From Microbacteriaceae bacterium (GTDB lineage: Bacteria > Actinomycetota > Actinomycetes > Actinomycetales > Microbacteriaceae), in the NCBI GenBank assembly GCA_025463545.1, contig JAODAR010000015.1:1-44350 (forward strand): 44,350 bases of DNA. The letters run 5' to 3'. The notes beneath the pieces were generated by a model. That model did not search any database. It was not told the DNA's origin and saw nothing but the letters and a program-made list of their open reading frames with translations. This document shows, in pieces, positions 33,905-42,804 of this stretch. Positions within the stretch are counted from its first letter, which is position 1. Each line of letters starts with the position of its first letter. The translations under genes and the position numbers were made by a program.

Positions 33905-35551
33905 TTAGGACCAGGAGTGGCGGTCGACCTGAAGGATCCGGTCAGCGCAGCGCCACGTGTTGGCCATAATGGTGAGGGCAGGGTTGATGCCGGTGGCGGT
34001 AGGGAAGAAGCTGGCGTCGAAGACATATAGGTTCGGCACGTCGTGTGTGCGGCACCAGCGGTCCACAACGGATGTCGAAGGGTCGTTGCCCATGCGAGTT
34101 GTCCCGAGCTCGTGGGAGGTATTGCCGGTTATGCGCTCCATGTTCACAGGAACTACCTTGCTTGCGCCGGCGGCTTCGAGTATTTCGCCGTTCTTCTTCA
34201 CCTGCCATCTTTCTTGAGCGAAGTCGTTGGAGTGAGGCGTGTGTGTGATCCGCGCAACGGGCAATCCCCAGGCGTCGGTGACCGTTGGGTCAAGGTCGAC
34301 CCGATTGCTTTCGACCGGAAGATCGTGAAGCAAGATACCGATCTTCATGGAGTGGTTGAAAAGCTCGCGGTCGGCATCTTTCGCTGCCGACCCCCACGTC
34401 GGGCGACCCGGGAAGGTCCAGTTGACGGGGTGCCCGAGCATCGACGGAAATATCAGTGATCCGAGGATATGTCCTCGGCTCTGGTCAGTCTCATAGAAGT
34501 CAAACGAGCAGCCGCTCATGTAATGGCCGGACCAGCCGTAGAGCGGGTCGCTGAGGTCGCGATCGAAAAGACCAACGGAGAACGAGTATTGGTGAAAGGT
34601 CGCATTGCGTCCGACTTGACCGCTGCTATTTGCGAGGCCATCCGGAAACTGCGCCGATTTTGACATCAGGAGAAGTCGCGGGGTCTCGATTCCGCCGCCG
34701 GCTACGATCACGGCCTTGGCGTTTTGCACCCACTCATTGCCATCCTCGTCCTGGTAACGGACCCCGGTTGCACGTCCGTCCTTGCCGACGAGGATTTCGC
34801 TGACATAGCAATCGGAGCGAAGGTCGTACAAGCCGGTGTTGACCGCGTCTGGAATGAAGCTGATCAGTGTGGAGGACTTTCCGCTTCCGGGGTCGGGGTA
34901 CTGCTGCCAGAACCCGTTCTCGCTGAACGGTTGGCGGCCACGATACGGCTCCGTGACCATGCCCTGCGGCATGGGGAACGTGCTGTGCCCGAGCTTGTCC
35001 ATGCCGGTTGCGAACGTGCGCCCGATCTGGCTCAGTGGAGATGGTTTCGTTGGGTAGCCTCGGCTGCGTCGCCCTTCCCACCGGTTGGCGCCGGCGAGGC
35101 CGGACGTGCCAAACTCCCACTCGACTCGAGTGTAGTAGGGCTCCAGCTCCTCGTAGCTGATTGGCCAGTCAACGAGACTGGCGCCGGGCACCTCACCGTG
35201 TATCGAGCGAAGCTTGAAGTCGCTTGCGGTCATGCGGGGCACCATGCCACCCCAGTGTGTGGTGCCGCCGCCGACGACCTGAGGCGTGGCAGAGAAGTTC
35301 GTGACGACCGCCTCCTCCCGGTCGTTCGATCTGTACGTACGTGGCTTCACCTTCGGATCCTGCCAAATGAAGTTGCGGTTGAGATACTTGAGCTCATCGC
35401 CGGAGGCGTGCTCTGGCTTCAGCCATGGGCCGCGCTCGAGTCCGACCACGCGTAGCCCCGCCTCTGTGAGGACTTTTGCGGCAGTGGCACCCCCAGCACC
35501 TGCGCCGACAATGACCACGTCTACGGGATCAGGATTCTTCTTCGAATTCAT
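33905..35551 (-). CDS. GMC-family FAD sugar/glycoside oxidoreductase (cassette B)
   Basis: A 548-residue flavoprotein. FAD-binding VVIVGAGAGGATAAK is near the N-terminus, then VVGGGTTHWGGMVPRM. The C-terminus has SHELGTTRMGNDPSTSV and TGINPALTIMANTWRCADRI, giving the active-site His and Asn. It resembles the cassette A enzyme in plan but lacks the four-cysteine motif; the equivalent stretch reads NGFWQQYPDPGSGKSST. No export signal is visible. The ATG at 35551 is preferred over an in-frame GTG at 35563, though neither has a strong ribosome binding site. It lies between an aldo/keto reductase gene and the subunit 3-like gene. Likely oxidises a ring hydroxyl of a sugar or glycoside imported by the adjacent transporter. 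Confidence 0.87.
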   Translation of the reverse strand: MNSKKNPDPVDVVIVGAGAGGATAAKVLTEAGLRVVGLERGPWLKPEHASGDELKYLNRNFIWQDPKVKPRTYRSNDREEAVVTNFSATPQVVGGGTTHWGGMVPRMTASDFKLRSIHGEVPGASLVDWPISYEELEPYYTRVEWEFGTSGLAGANRWEGRRSRGYPTKPSPLSQIGRTFATGMDKLGHSTFPMPQGMVTEPYRGRQPFSENGFWQQYPDPGSGKSSTLISFIPDAVNTGLYDLRSDCYVSEILVGKDGRATGVRYQDEDGNEWVQNAKAVIVAGGGIETPRLLLMSKSAQFPDGLANSSGQVGRNATFHQYSFSVGLFDRDLSDPLYGWSGHYMSGCSFDFYETDQSRGHILGSLIFPSMLGHPVNWTFPGRPTWGSAAKDADRELFNHSMKIGILLHDLPVESNRVDLDPTVTDAWGLPVARITHTPHSNDFAQERWQVKKNGEILEAAGASKVVPVNMERITGNTSHELGTTRMGNDPSTSVVDRWCRTHDVPNLYVFDASFFPTATGINPALTIMANTWRCADRILQVDRHSWS

Positions 35552-35595
35552 GAACTGTTTCACTTTCTGTTCTGGTGCTCGCGTGGATGAGAAAG

Positions 35596-36546
35596 TTAGG
35601 CCGCGTCCTGCTCAATCCCGTTTCGCCCTTGGTAGGCGAGGGGCAAAAGGGCGTCCCATAGCGTGTCGGGGATGTCCCAGTTGAGGAGTTCAGCGGTTTG
35701 GGCGATTCGTCCCGGTTCCGACATTCCGACGATTGTCGAGGTGACACGGTCGTCGCGCGTGGAGAACTGCAAAGCGGCAGCGGCGAGCGGAACCGTGTAC
35801 TCGGCGCATAGCCTCTCCATGGCGGTGACGCGGTCCAGTGTCGCCTGGCCAACCGGTGCGTAGCAGTAGCGCGGCACCGCTTTCGGACCTTTCGCCAGCA
35901 TCCCGCCCCCAAACGGTGCGGCGTTGATGAACGCCACCCCGCGGGCCGTGGCCTCCTCAAGGAGGGGCTCGGCTGTCTGCTCTACAAGTGTGTAACGGTT
36001 GTGGCTGATGACGGCGTCGAAGGCTTCGGTGGTGAGGTACTTGAGTTCAAGATCGATCGGCCCACCGGCGACACCGAGGTACCGGATGACACCTTGGTCA
36101 CGCAATTGGATCAACGCTTCGAGCGGTCCGCCGGCAGCGGTGCCCGCCTTGAAGCTGATCTTCTCGGGGTCGTGGAGATAGACGAGGGGCAGGGTGTCGA
36201 GGCCGAGTCGCTCTAGGCTTTCCTCCACCGAGCGGCGCACGCGATCGCCTGAGAAGTCGCTCGTCCCCGGCAATGGGTCGACCTTCGTGGCGATCAAAAC
36301 GCCTTCGGGGACGCCTCCGTTCTCACGGATGGCCTGGCCGATGCGTCGCTCACTATCGCCTCCGCCGTACTCGTTAGAGGTGTCAATGAAGTTAAAAGGC
36401 CCGTCGAAAACAGATTTGATGGTCGCGACGGCGGTGTCCGTATCGACCTCGTAGCCGTACTGCGCGGGGAAACTTCCGAGAGCGCTTGTGCCCACGCAGA
36501 TGGGTGACACGTAGAGTGATGTGGTGCCGAGTTGTCGGTTTGACAT
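35596..36546 (-). CDS. Aldo/keto reductase
   Basis: A 316-residue aldo/keto reductase. The catalytic tetrad is visible: Asp in FNFIDTSNEYGGG, Tyr in the same segment, Lys in VLIATKVDPL and His in LPLVYLHDPEK. The N-terminus MSNRQLGTTSLYVSPICVGT is typical, and the late VTSTIVGMSEPGRIAQT segment supplies NADP contacts. The family includes aldose and pyridoxal dehydrogenases; closest in character are D-threo-aldose/L-fucose 1-dehydrogenases. It may reduce or oxidise the product of the GMC enzyme, 44 nt downstream. AAAGGAAG precedes the ATG. Confidence 0.87.
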   Translation of the reverse strand: MSNRQLGTTSLYVSPICVGTSALGSFPAQYGYEVDTDTAVATIKSVFDGPFNFIDTSNEYGGGDSERRIGQAIRENGGVPEGVLIATKVDPLPGTSDFSGDRVRRSVEESLERLGLDTLPLVYLHDPEKISFKAGTAAGGPLEALIQLRDQGVIRYLGVAGGPIDLELKYLTTEAFDAVISHNRYTLVEQTAEPLLEEATARGVAFINAAPFGGGMLAKGPKAVPRYCYAPVGQATLDRVTAMERLCAEYTVPLAAAALQFSTRDDRVTSTIVGMSEPGRIAQTAELLNWDIPDTLWDALLPLAYQGRNGIEQDAA

Positions 36547-36566
36547 GGGATTCTCTTCCTTTTGCT

Positions 36567-36587
36567 GGTTCAGGTTCAGGTTCAGAA
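36567..36587. repeat. Short hexanucleotide repeat at LacI stop codon
   Basis: The plus strand reads GGTTCAGGTTCAGGTTCAG: three tandem copies of a 6-bp unit. The LacI stop codon (36582-36584) lies within it. Copy-number change would shift the stop context and the spacing to the next gene. Confidence 0.7.
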
Positions 36588-37658
36588 CGGCTTTGCAGCC
36601 GCGTTGGGGATGGTGGGCTCGCGTCGGGCCGCGGGAGGGGGTCCAGTGCTCGCACGCACGATTAGCTCGGGGACGAATCGAGGAAGAAGTAGCGGAGGGG
36701 CGCCGTTCATGAGGTCGAGGATCCGGTCAAATGCCTGGCGCCCGATTTCTGCGAAATCCACTCGCAGTGTGGTCAATGCAGGAGTGTAGAAGGGCGCCTC
36801 CGGCACGTCATCGAAACCGATGATGCTGACGTCGTCAGGTACTGCTAGCCCGCTCTCCCTCAGCGCACAAATCACGCCGAGGGCCATCTGGTCGTTCGCG
36901 ACGAAAACGGCCGTGATTGATCGGTCGACTGCGACGGCGAGGCCCGCCTCGTATCCCGACTCAGTGGACCACTCCCCCACGATCGGCTCCGGCACCGAGC
37001 GGCCAGCACGGGCAAGTTCCTCGGCCCATCCCGTCAGTCTCGCCCGGGCCCCGAGCCACCCGTCCGGCCCGCTGATTTGGTGTACCGTGGCGTGGCCAAG
37101 GTCGAGCAGGTGCCGAGTAGCGAGCGCCGCTCCACGCACCTCATCGGCTCCCACATTGCTCGTGGCTTGCGCCGCGCCCGGTTCGAAAAGAATAAGCGGA
37201 ACTTCCACCTCCATGCCTTCGATCGAATGCGATGCTGCCTCAATGGGTGCCAGGATGATGATCCCATCCACGGCGTCTGCGATGAGGTGGTCGAGCGCAG
37301 CTCGCATGTGGGAGCGGTCGACGTCAGCGAGGGTGACGAGGTTCGTTGCATACCCTGACCGTCTCGCCCCCTCTGCTATCCCGGTAAGCGCGACGGACGG
37401 ACCGAATTGGGCGAGCCCGAAGCTGATGATTCCGATGTTGTGCGTCCGTTTTGTGGCTAGGGCACGAGCTGATGGATTTCGACGGTAGCGCAGCCGCTTG
37501 ATGGCCGACTCGACCCGTTCCCGGGCGTCCGCGCTCACGTTATCGGGACTGTTGAGCACCCGTGAGACAGTCTGTTGGGAGACCCCAGCGAGTGCCGCGA
37601 CGTCGACCATGCGTGCTCCTCGCTCTGGCTTGATGCTGGTGCTTGTTTCTCCTGGCAT
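36582..37658 (-). CDS. LacI-family regulator within cassette B
   Basis: A 358-residue LacI protein: helix-turn-helix RMVDVAALAGVSQQTVSRVL, hinge RYRRNPSARALATKRT, sensor domain with PLILFEPGAAQATSNVGADE, VFVANDQMALGVICAL and IIGFDDVPEAPFYTPALTT. The sensor differs from the downstream paralogue, but the DNA-reading helix is the same, so both may bind the same operators with different inducers. It lies 36 nt after the permease gene and 35 nt before the aldo/keto reductase gene, in the same direction, and so is probably cotranscribed with the genes it controls. The ATG at 37658 has AGCAGG upstream; a TTG three codons earlier is an alternative. Confidence 0.88.
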   Translation of the reverse strand: MPGETSTSIKPERGARMVDVAALAGVSQQTVSRVLNSPDNVSADARERVESAIKRLRYRRNPSARALATKRTHNIGIISFGLAQFGPSVALTGIAEGARRSGYATNLVTLADVDRSHMRAALDHLIADAVDGIIILAPIEAASHSIEGMEVEVPLILFEPGAAQATSNVGADEVRGAALATRHLLDLGHATVHQISGPDGWLGARARLTGWAEELARAGRSVPEPIVGEWSTESGYEAGLAVAVDRSITAVFVANDQMALGVICALRESGLAVPDDVSIIGFDDVPEAPFYTPALTTLRVDFAEIGRQAFDRILDLMNGAPPLLLPRFVPELIVRASTGPPPAARREPTIPNAAAKPF

Positions 37659-37694
37659 TTCGTTCAACCTGCTCGCCTGCTGCCGTGGGCCGAT

Positions 37695-38744
37695 TCACCG
37701 CACCTCGACCGGCCTGCGGCCGAAATGCTTCGCGAAGAATCCTGAGATGCGCTGCACTCCGCCAGCACTTGATAGGAACACCGCGATGATGATCACCGCA
37801 CCCTTGATCACGAGCTGCGGCTCGGAGGAGATTCCGACCAAATTCATGATGTTGATGATGGTTGCGAGCACGAATACACCGATCACAGCGCTGATCGGGT
37901 TCCCCTTGCCGCCGAAGAGTGATGCGCCGCCGACGACCACCGCCGCAATTGCATCGAGCTCGTAGCCGACTCCGATCAGCGAGCTGCCCTGTCGAAGTTG
38001 GGCCGCGGCAATGAGGCCTGCAAGTCCGGCCAGGAACCCTGACATGGTGTAAGTAATCAGGAGGTTCCGTGCAACTGGCAAACCTGACAGGCGGGCGGCT
38101 TCTGGGTTGCCCCCGATCGCGTAAAGGGACCGGCCAAAGGTGCTGTATTTCGCGACAAGGGCAGCGATGACCGTGACAATCAAGAAGATAAGGACCGGGT
38201 TCCGGAGCCCGAGTGTCGTGCCTCGGGAGAACACGTCAATGAAGGTGTTGTCGAAGATCTGGATGAGGCTTGTCGACTGGATGATGTAGCTGAAGCCCTT
38301 GATCGCGCTCATCATCGCAAGGGTCGCAATGAACGGCGGAATGCGGAGCCAGACCACGAGTAGGCCGTTGATCAGACCCGCAACCGCACAGCAACCAAGG
38401 GTGACCGCCACCGACATGCCGGCGCTTAGTCCCGATTGGAGCGTGAGAGCGACGATGACGGTTGACATCGCGAGAATCGAACCAACGGAGAGGTCGATAC
38501 CGCCAGTGAGGATGACAAAGAATTGTCCGACGGCGAGGATAGCCACGATAGAAGCGGCCGCGATCACGTTTTCTGCGTTGCGGACGGTGATGAAATCAGC
38601 GGAGGCGTAGTAGCCGATGATGATGATCACGATCAACACGAGGACCAGGTAGCTCTGGGGCAGGATGCGCCTTATCACATCCGGGGCCGACGTGCCTGGG
38701 GCGGACGGTGTACGAACCGGATCTTTCACAGCGTTGTTTGTCAT
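37695..38744 (-). CDS. Sugar ABC transporter permease (cassette B)
   Basis: A 349-residue RbsC-type permease with about ten hydrophobic segments. Signatures are FFVILTGGIDLSVGSILAM, PPFIATLAMMSAIKGFSY, STFGRSLYAIGGNPEAARLSG and VVVGGASLFGGKGNPISAVI. It lies 53 nt downstream of the ATPase gene and just before a LacI gene. It forms the membrane channel of the third importer in the window. Confidence 0.92.
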   Translation of the reverse strand: MTNNAVKDPVRTPSAPGTSAPDVIRRILPQSYLVLVLIVIIIIGYYASADFITVRNAENVIAAASIVAILAVGQFFVILTGGIDLSVGSILAMSTVIVALTLQSGLSAGMSVAVTLGCCAVAGLINGLLVVWLRIPPFIATLAMMSAIKGFSYIIQSTSLIQIFDNTFIDVFSRGTTLGLRNPVLIFLIVTVIAALVAKYSTFGRSLYAIGGNPEAARLSGLPVARNLLITYTMSGFLAGLAGLIAAAQLRQGSSLIGVGYELDAIAAVVVGGASLFGGKGNPISAVIGVFVLATIINIMNLVGISSEPQLVIKGAVIIIAVFLSSAGGVQRISGFFAKHFGRRPVEVR

Positions 38745-38797
38745 TGTTTTTCCGTCACATCTCGTGAGTGGTTGATGGTGGCAGGAGCCGCGCCGGA

Positions 38798-40339
38798 TCA
38801 GGCGAAGCGCTGAAGAATGGTTTGGCCGTGCGGGTCGATTTCGTCGTGGTCGTATTCCCCCACGACCCTTCCGCGGGCCATCACCAGCACGCGGTCACAC
38901 ATCATTGCTTCGGATATTTCAGAACTTGCGATGATGACGGTGCCGCCCCCGCGGGCGAAGTCCCGGATGAGCTCGTACATGTCTTCCTTCGCGCCGACGT
39001 CGACCCCCCGAGTGGGCTCGTCGCAGATCAGCAGCCGTGAGGAACGCACCAGCCAGCGCGCCAGGATCCCCTTTTGCTGAGTTCCGCCACTCAGAGTCTT
39101 CATCGGCTGATTGACACTTGACACCTTCATGCCCAATCGCATCACCATGTCCTGCGCTGCGTGCTTCTCCTTCTGACCATTTAGTACGGCTAGCCGGCTG
39201 AACATCGGCAGGGAGGCGAGAGTGATATTGCCGGCGACGCTCATATCGGGGATGAAGCCCTGGGACTTGCGGTCCTGCGGCAAGAGGCCGATCCCACGCC
39301 GGATGGCGTCGCGTGGTGAGCTGAATACCACTTCCTTCCCGTCGAGCGAGATCACCCCATCGGACTTCCTGCGGGCCCCGGCGAGAAGCCCAGCAAGTTC
39401 AGACTGGCCGCTCCCGATGAGGCCGGCGAGACCGAGGACTTCTCCCTCGAAAAGGTCCAAGCAAACGTCCGACACCCGCCCTTCTTCACCGAGTCCTTGC
39501 ACCGACATCAGCACCTTGTCTGTGCGTCCTGCGCCGAGGCGGGGGCTGCGTTCTCCGCGGAGGGCGGCGTCGGCGATCGAGCCTTCAAGGCTCTTGCCCA
39601 CCATTGCTGTGACAACATCGGCAGGTTTGGTGTCGACGGTCTTCATGTCTGCCGCCGTGATACCGTCCCGCAACACGGTGACTGCATCGCAGAGGCTGTA
39701 CAACTCATCCATCCGGTGAGAGATATAGAGGAGAGTCACTCCTTGGTCGGCGAGCCGGCGGAGGACTGTGAACAGACGCTCAACGTCAGGCAGCGGGAGT
39801 GTCGACGTCGGTTCGTCGAGGAGGAGGACGCGAGCGTCCTTGTGAAGGGCTTTAGCTAGTTCTACCGCCTGCTGCTCGGCAACGGAGTAGCTGGACACGG
39901 GAAGTCGCACGTCGAGATCGAACCCCACCCTGGCAAGGGCCTCCCGCGCTTTGTCCTGCATCTCCCGCCAGTTGACGACGCTTCCGGCACGCTTGGGCAG
40001 CTGTCCAAGGAAGATGTTCTCTGCTACGGAAAGGGACGGCACGAGGCTAAGTTCCTGATAGATGGTATGGATGCCCGCATTTTGCGCGTCCATCGGTTCC
40101 CGGAATCGCGTCAGGTCACCGTCCAAGAAGATCGAACCACCATCAGACGTTTCGGCGCCAGAAAGGATCTTGACAAGGGTTGACTTGCCAGCTCCGTTCT
40201 GTCCGGCCAGAGCATGAATGCTGCCCTTCTTGACCGAGAAGCTGACGCCCTTGAGCGCCTGCACCCCGAGGTAGCCTTTTGTAATTCCCTCGATCCGCAG
40301 CATGTCATGGGGGGAACGGTCCTGAACTTCGGCACTCAT
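38798..40339 (-). CDS. Sugar ABC transporter ATP-binding protein with two nucleotide-binding domains (cassette B)
   Basis: A 513-residue RbsA-type ATPase. Domain one: Walker A GQNGAGKSTLVK, degenerate signature YSVAEQQAVELAKAL, Walker B VLLLDEPTSTL. Domain two: P-loop GLIGSGQSEL, signature LSGGTQQKGILARWL, Walker B LLICDEPTRGVDVGAKEDM. The Thr and Gly in the second signature differ from the usual NQQK-V. The ATG at 40339 has GAGGAA 7 nt upstream; one four codons earlier has none. Confidence 0.92.
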   Translation of the reverse strand: MSAEVQDRSPHDMLRIEGITKGYLGVQALKGVSFSVKKGSIHALAGQNGAGKSTLVKILSGAETSDGGSIFLDGDLTRFREPMDAQNAGIHTIYQELSLVPSLSVAENIFLGQLPKRAGSVVNWREMQDKAREALARVGFDLDVRLPVSSYSVAEQQAVELAKALHKDARVLLLDEPTSTLPLPDVERLFTVLRRLADQGVTLLYISHRMDELYSLCDAVTVLRDGITAADMKTVDTKPADVVTAMVGKSLEGSIADAALRGERSPRLGAGRTDKVLMSVQGLGEEGRVSDVCLDLFEGEVLGLAGLIGSGQSELAGLLAGARRKSDGVISLDGKEVVFSSPRDAIRRGIGLLPQDRKSQGFIPDMSVAGNITLASLPMFSRLAVLNGQKEKHAAQDMVMRLGMKVSSVNQPMKTLSGGTQQKGILARWLVRSSRLLICDEPTRGVDVGAKEDMYELIRDFARGGGTVIIASSEISEAMMCDRVLVMARGRVVGEYDHDEIDPHGQTILQRFA

Positions 40340-40376
40340 GCGATTCCTCATTCACTTCGTCGTGAGTCGGGTCGGT

Positions 40377-40403
40377 GCGCCCGGCCGGATGAACCGGGCG
40401 CAT
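40377..40403 (-). repeat. GC hairpin between binding-protein and ATPase genes of cassette B
   Basis: TGCGCCCGG (40377-40385) pairs perfectly with CCGGGCGCA (40395-40403) around a 9-nt loop. It lies 25 nt past the binding-protein stop codon and is the third hairpin of this kind in the window. Confidence 0.7.
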
Positions 40404-40427
40404 CGACGATCGAGTCGGGTGTCCTGC

Positions 40428-41525
40428 CTACTTGCTCGCGCGCACGTACGTGTCGCCGGGCTTGTAGTACTGTTTGGCGGTCTCCGGCGTCACAACAGTG
40501 GTGTCGATGAAAATCTCCTTTTTCGGGCAAGCCGAGGTGTCGTCATTGAATGCCGAAAGCGCCATCTTTACCGCCGTTGCCCCCTGGTCCCACGGCTGGT
40601 TCGACGCCGTCGCCTGAAGCGGACCTGTGGGGTTGTCGAGCATTTCTTTCACCGAGTTCATGCCGCCGTCGTAACCGGCGACGATTACCCCGTCGCCCCA
40701 GATACCGGCCTGCTGGAGACCCTGCTCGATGCCGCCCTCCATCACATCGCTCATGCTGTATACGATTTTCAGGTCAGGGTTCGCCGTTGCGACATCCCGG
40801 ATCGGAGCCAGCGCCTTGTCCGGCTTCCACTCGCCGTACTTGTTTTCGAGCTTTGTGGTCGTGATCCCGGGGTAACCCTTCATAACTTTCTCGTATCCCT
40901 TGAGGAATCCGTTGTAGCGCAAGTCACTAATCACGTCGCCCGGGAAACCGCCAATGCCGACGACTTTGATCTCGCCGGTGTCACCGAACTTCTCAATCGC
41001 CTTCTTGGCGGCCACTTCGCCTGCGAGCGAGCCGGTGTAGCCCTGATCTTCCGCGACATAACAGAACATGTCACCGACGAGTGAAGGGTCGAGGTTGGAG
41101 TTGACGGTGACCAGCGGGATGCCGGCGTCCTTGAGCGCGGCCACCGAAGCACCGACACCTATTGGGTCGTTGGCGTTCATGACAACCACGTCGACGCCCT
41201 TGGTGATCAGCGTCTGGATGTCAGCGTTCTGGCGAACGGTGTCACCGTTGGCGTCGAGCAACTCGATCTTTGCGCCCATCTTGGTGGCTTCGGACTGGCC
41301 GCCCTCGACGAGAGTTTTCCACCAGTCGCTGCCGCTGATGCCGCGCTGGCTCCAGCCGATTAGGAGTCCCTTTCCGGAGGCCTTGTCCGCGCTACTTGCA
41401 GGCTGGCCGTCAGTGCCGCCACGGGCACAACCGGTGAGAACCAGCGCCGTGGCGGCGGCCACTGCAATGAATGCGGATACGCGACGGGTCCGTGGGGCTC
41501 GTGCGTTGCTGTTGAGACTGATCAT
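40428..41525 (-). CDS. Sugar ABC transporter substrate-binding lipoprotein (cassette B)
   Basis: A 365-residue binding protein of periplasmic-binding family 4. The twin-Arg-rich start RAPRTRRVSAFIAVAAATAL leads to lipobox LTGC, so it is a lipoprotein. Mature features: LIGWSQRGISGSDWWKTLVE, QNADIQTLITKGVDVVVMNA, IPLVTVNSNLD, VVGIGGFPGDVISDLRYNGF and VIVAGYDGGMNSVKEM. It is divergent from the other two binding proteins in the ligand-facing segments, so a different substrate is likely. AAGGGAGTGGAACC stands before the ATG. A stable hairpin follows the stop. Confidence 0.91.
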   Translation of the reverse strand: MISLNSNARAPRTRRVSAFIAVAAATALVLTGCARGGTDGQPASSADKASGKGLLIGWSQRGISGSDWWKTLVEGGQSEATKMGAKIELLDANGDTVRQNADIQTLITKGVDVVVMNANDPIGVGASVAALKDAGIPLVTVNSNLDPSLVGDMFCYVAEDQGYTGSLAGEVAAKKAIEKFGDTGEIKVVGIGGFPGDVISDLRYNGFLKGYEKVMKGYPGITTTKLENKYGEWKPDKALAPIRDVATANPDLKIVYSMSDVMEGGIEQGLQQAGIWGDGVIVAGYDGGMNSVKEMLDNPTGPLQATASNQPWDQGATAVKMALSAFNDDTSACPKKEIFIDTTVVTPETAKQYYKPGDTYVRASK

Positions 41526-41718
41526 GGTTCCACTCCCTTGTGTTTTCGATCGGAATTCTCTGGTTCAGGTACTTGCGTTTAGTTAGATGCGAGGAAAGCT
41601 CTCGCCGCCCTCGCGACAGCGGCCCGGTGGCGGCCCAGCACCCTGAAGTGTTGGGACGCCACGAGGCGCTGTCGGCTATCCGACGCTCGAAGCTAGGTGC
41701 CTTCGCCGCGCTGAGCGT
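41526..41718. other. Spacer between nitrilase-family and binding-protein genes
   Basis: 193 bases that should hold the promoter of the cassette B importer. A CCCAGCAC/GTGTTGGG inverted repeat (about 41636-41657) is imperfect on the transcribed strand. TTTTCGATCGGAATT near 41544-41558 has a CGATCG core and may be a regulator site. No confident -35/-10 pair. Confidence 0.35.
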
Positions 41719-42804
41719 CTACCCGATGGGGGTAAATACTCCCCGCTCTTCGAGCAGCTTGATGTTGCGCGCGCGCGTTGCGCGCTCCCGAGCGAGCCAG
41801 CCTTCTTTAGGCGGCTCGTGGAGGTACTGGTTCTTTGGGTAGATCGGTTCGGCATAGATGGCCGCGTACTGCTCTGTGCGCAGGTCCTTGAACCCATTGA
41901 AAACGCCATTGGACTGACGATCGCGTCGAAGGGCATCAATGTCGATCGTTGTGCTTACGAAGGAATCGCCTGGAGCGAGGCCGGTTTGCTCGACGATGAT
42001 CTTGCCGCGCTGGTCAACAATCATTGACCGCCCGCCGAATAGGTCGTTGAGGACTCCGTCCGGACCAAGCTCGGGGCCGAGGTTCGGTGCGACCACGATC
42101 GCATTGTTGAAGAGGGCATGAGCGCGGTTTTGCACTTCCCACATTCCATTCATGGTCTGCGGTTCGATCAGGGTGGCGCGAATGATGATTTCGGCGCCAT
42201 TCATGGCCAGCCCCCGAGCGATCTCGGGATAGGCGCCCTCATGGCAGATGACATAACCGATGTTCCCGATGTCAGGCGTTTTTGCGACGGGATAGATGGC
42301 ATCCAACACATTGCCGTTGCCCTTCTTCTGAATCCACTCGTCCCACAGGTCGTGGGGATTCGTCGTTCCGAGGGTGCCGCCCTCGAAACCGTCGCTCGTG
42401 GCCTTCGCTCTCCGGTAGACGACCTCCCCCTGGGGGTTGATCATGAAGGCGACGTTGAAGTAGCGGTCCGGGAAGTCGTCGTCGGCGACGAGATACAACT
42501 CACCAGCGATATACGTGTTCAGCTCGCGTGCAGCCTTGCCGAGCTCATCAGTTTCCGGACCGGGGATGGTTCGGGCGAACTTCTTTTCCGCCTCCCGATT
42601 CCCGGCAGTGAAAGCCATGTGCATCCCCTGAATCGCCATCTCCGGAATAACGACGAGCTTTACGGGGTATCCCTCGGTCGAGGCCACGCCTACCGCTGTC
42701 TTCATGAAGCCGATGATGCGCTTCGTGTTCTTGAGAGCGTCTTCCGGCTCTACGATCGGGATTTGCAGCGGCGAGAGCGCTACGACTGTGTACGGCTCAG
42801 TCAC
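41719..42804 (-). CDS. Nitrilase-superfamily carbon-nitrogen hydrolase
   Basis: A 361-residue enzyme of the nitrilase superfamily. The Glu-Lys-Cys triad is visible: E55 (VVIPEMAIQG), K134 (VVYRRAKAT) and C187 (GYVICHEGAYPEIA). Overall length and the NRAHALFNNAIVVAPNLG segment recall aliphatic amidases and formamidases more than true nitrilases. It should hydrolyse a nitrile, amide or carbamoyl bond in the cytoplasm. The GTG at 42804 is chosen because AAGGAG lies 6 nt before it; a TTG two codons earlier would overlap that spacing. It heads the row of minus-strand cassette B genes, 193 bp before the binding-protein gene, suggesting that the imported compound contains a C-N group. Confidence 0.86.
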   Translation of the reverse strand: MTEPYTVVALSPLQIPIVEPEDALKNTKRIIGFMKTAVGVASTEGYPVKLVVIPEMAIQGMHMAFTAGNREAEKKFARTIPGPETDELGKAARELNTYIAGELYLVADDDFPDRYFNVAFMINPQGEVVYRRAKATSDGFEGGTLGTTNPHDLWDEWIQKKGNGNVLDAIYPVAKTPDIGNIGYVICHEGAYPEIARGLAMNGAEIIIRATLIEPQTMNGMWEVQNRAHALFNNAIVVAPNLGPELGPDGVLNDLFGGRSMIVDQRGKIIVEQTGLAPGDSFVSTTIDIDALRRDRQSNGVFNGFKDLRTEQYAAIYAEPIYPKNQYLHEPPKEGWLARERATRARNIKLLEERGVFTPIG

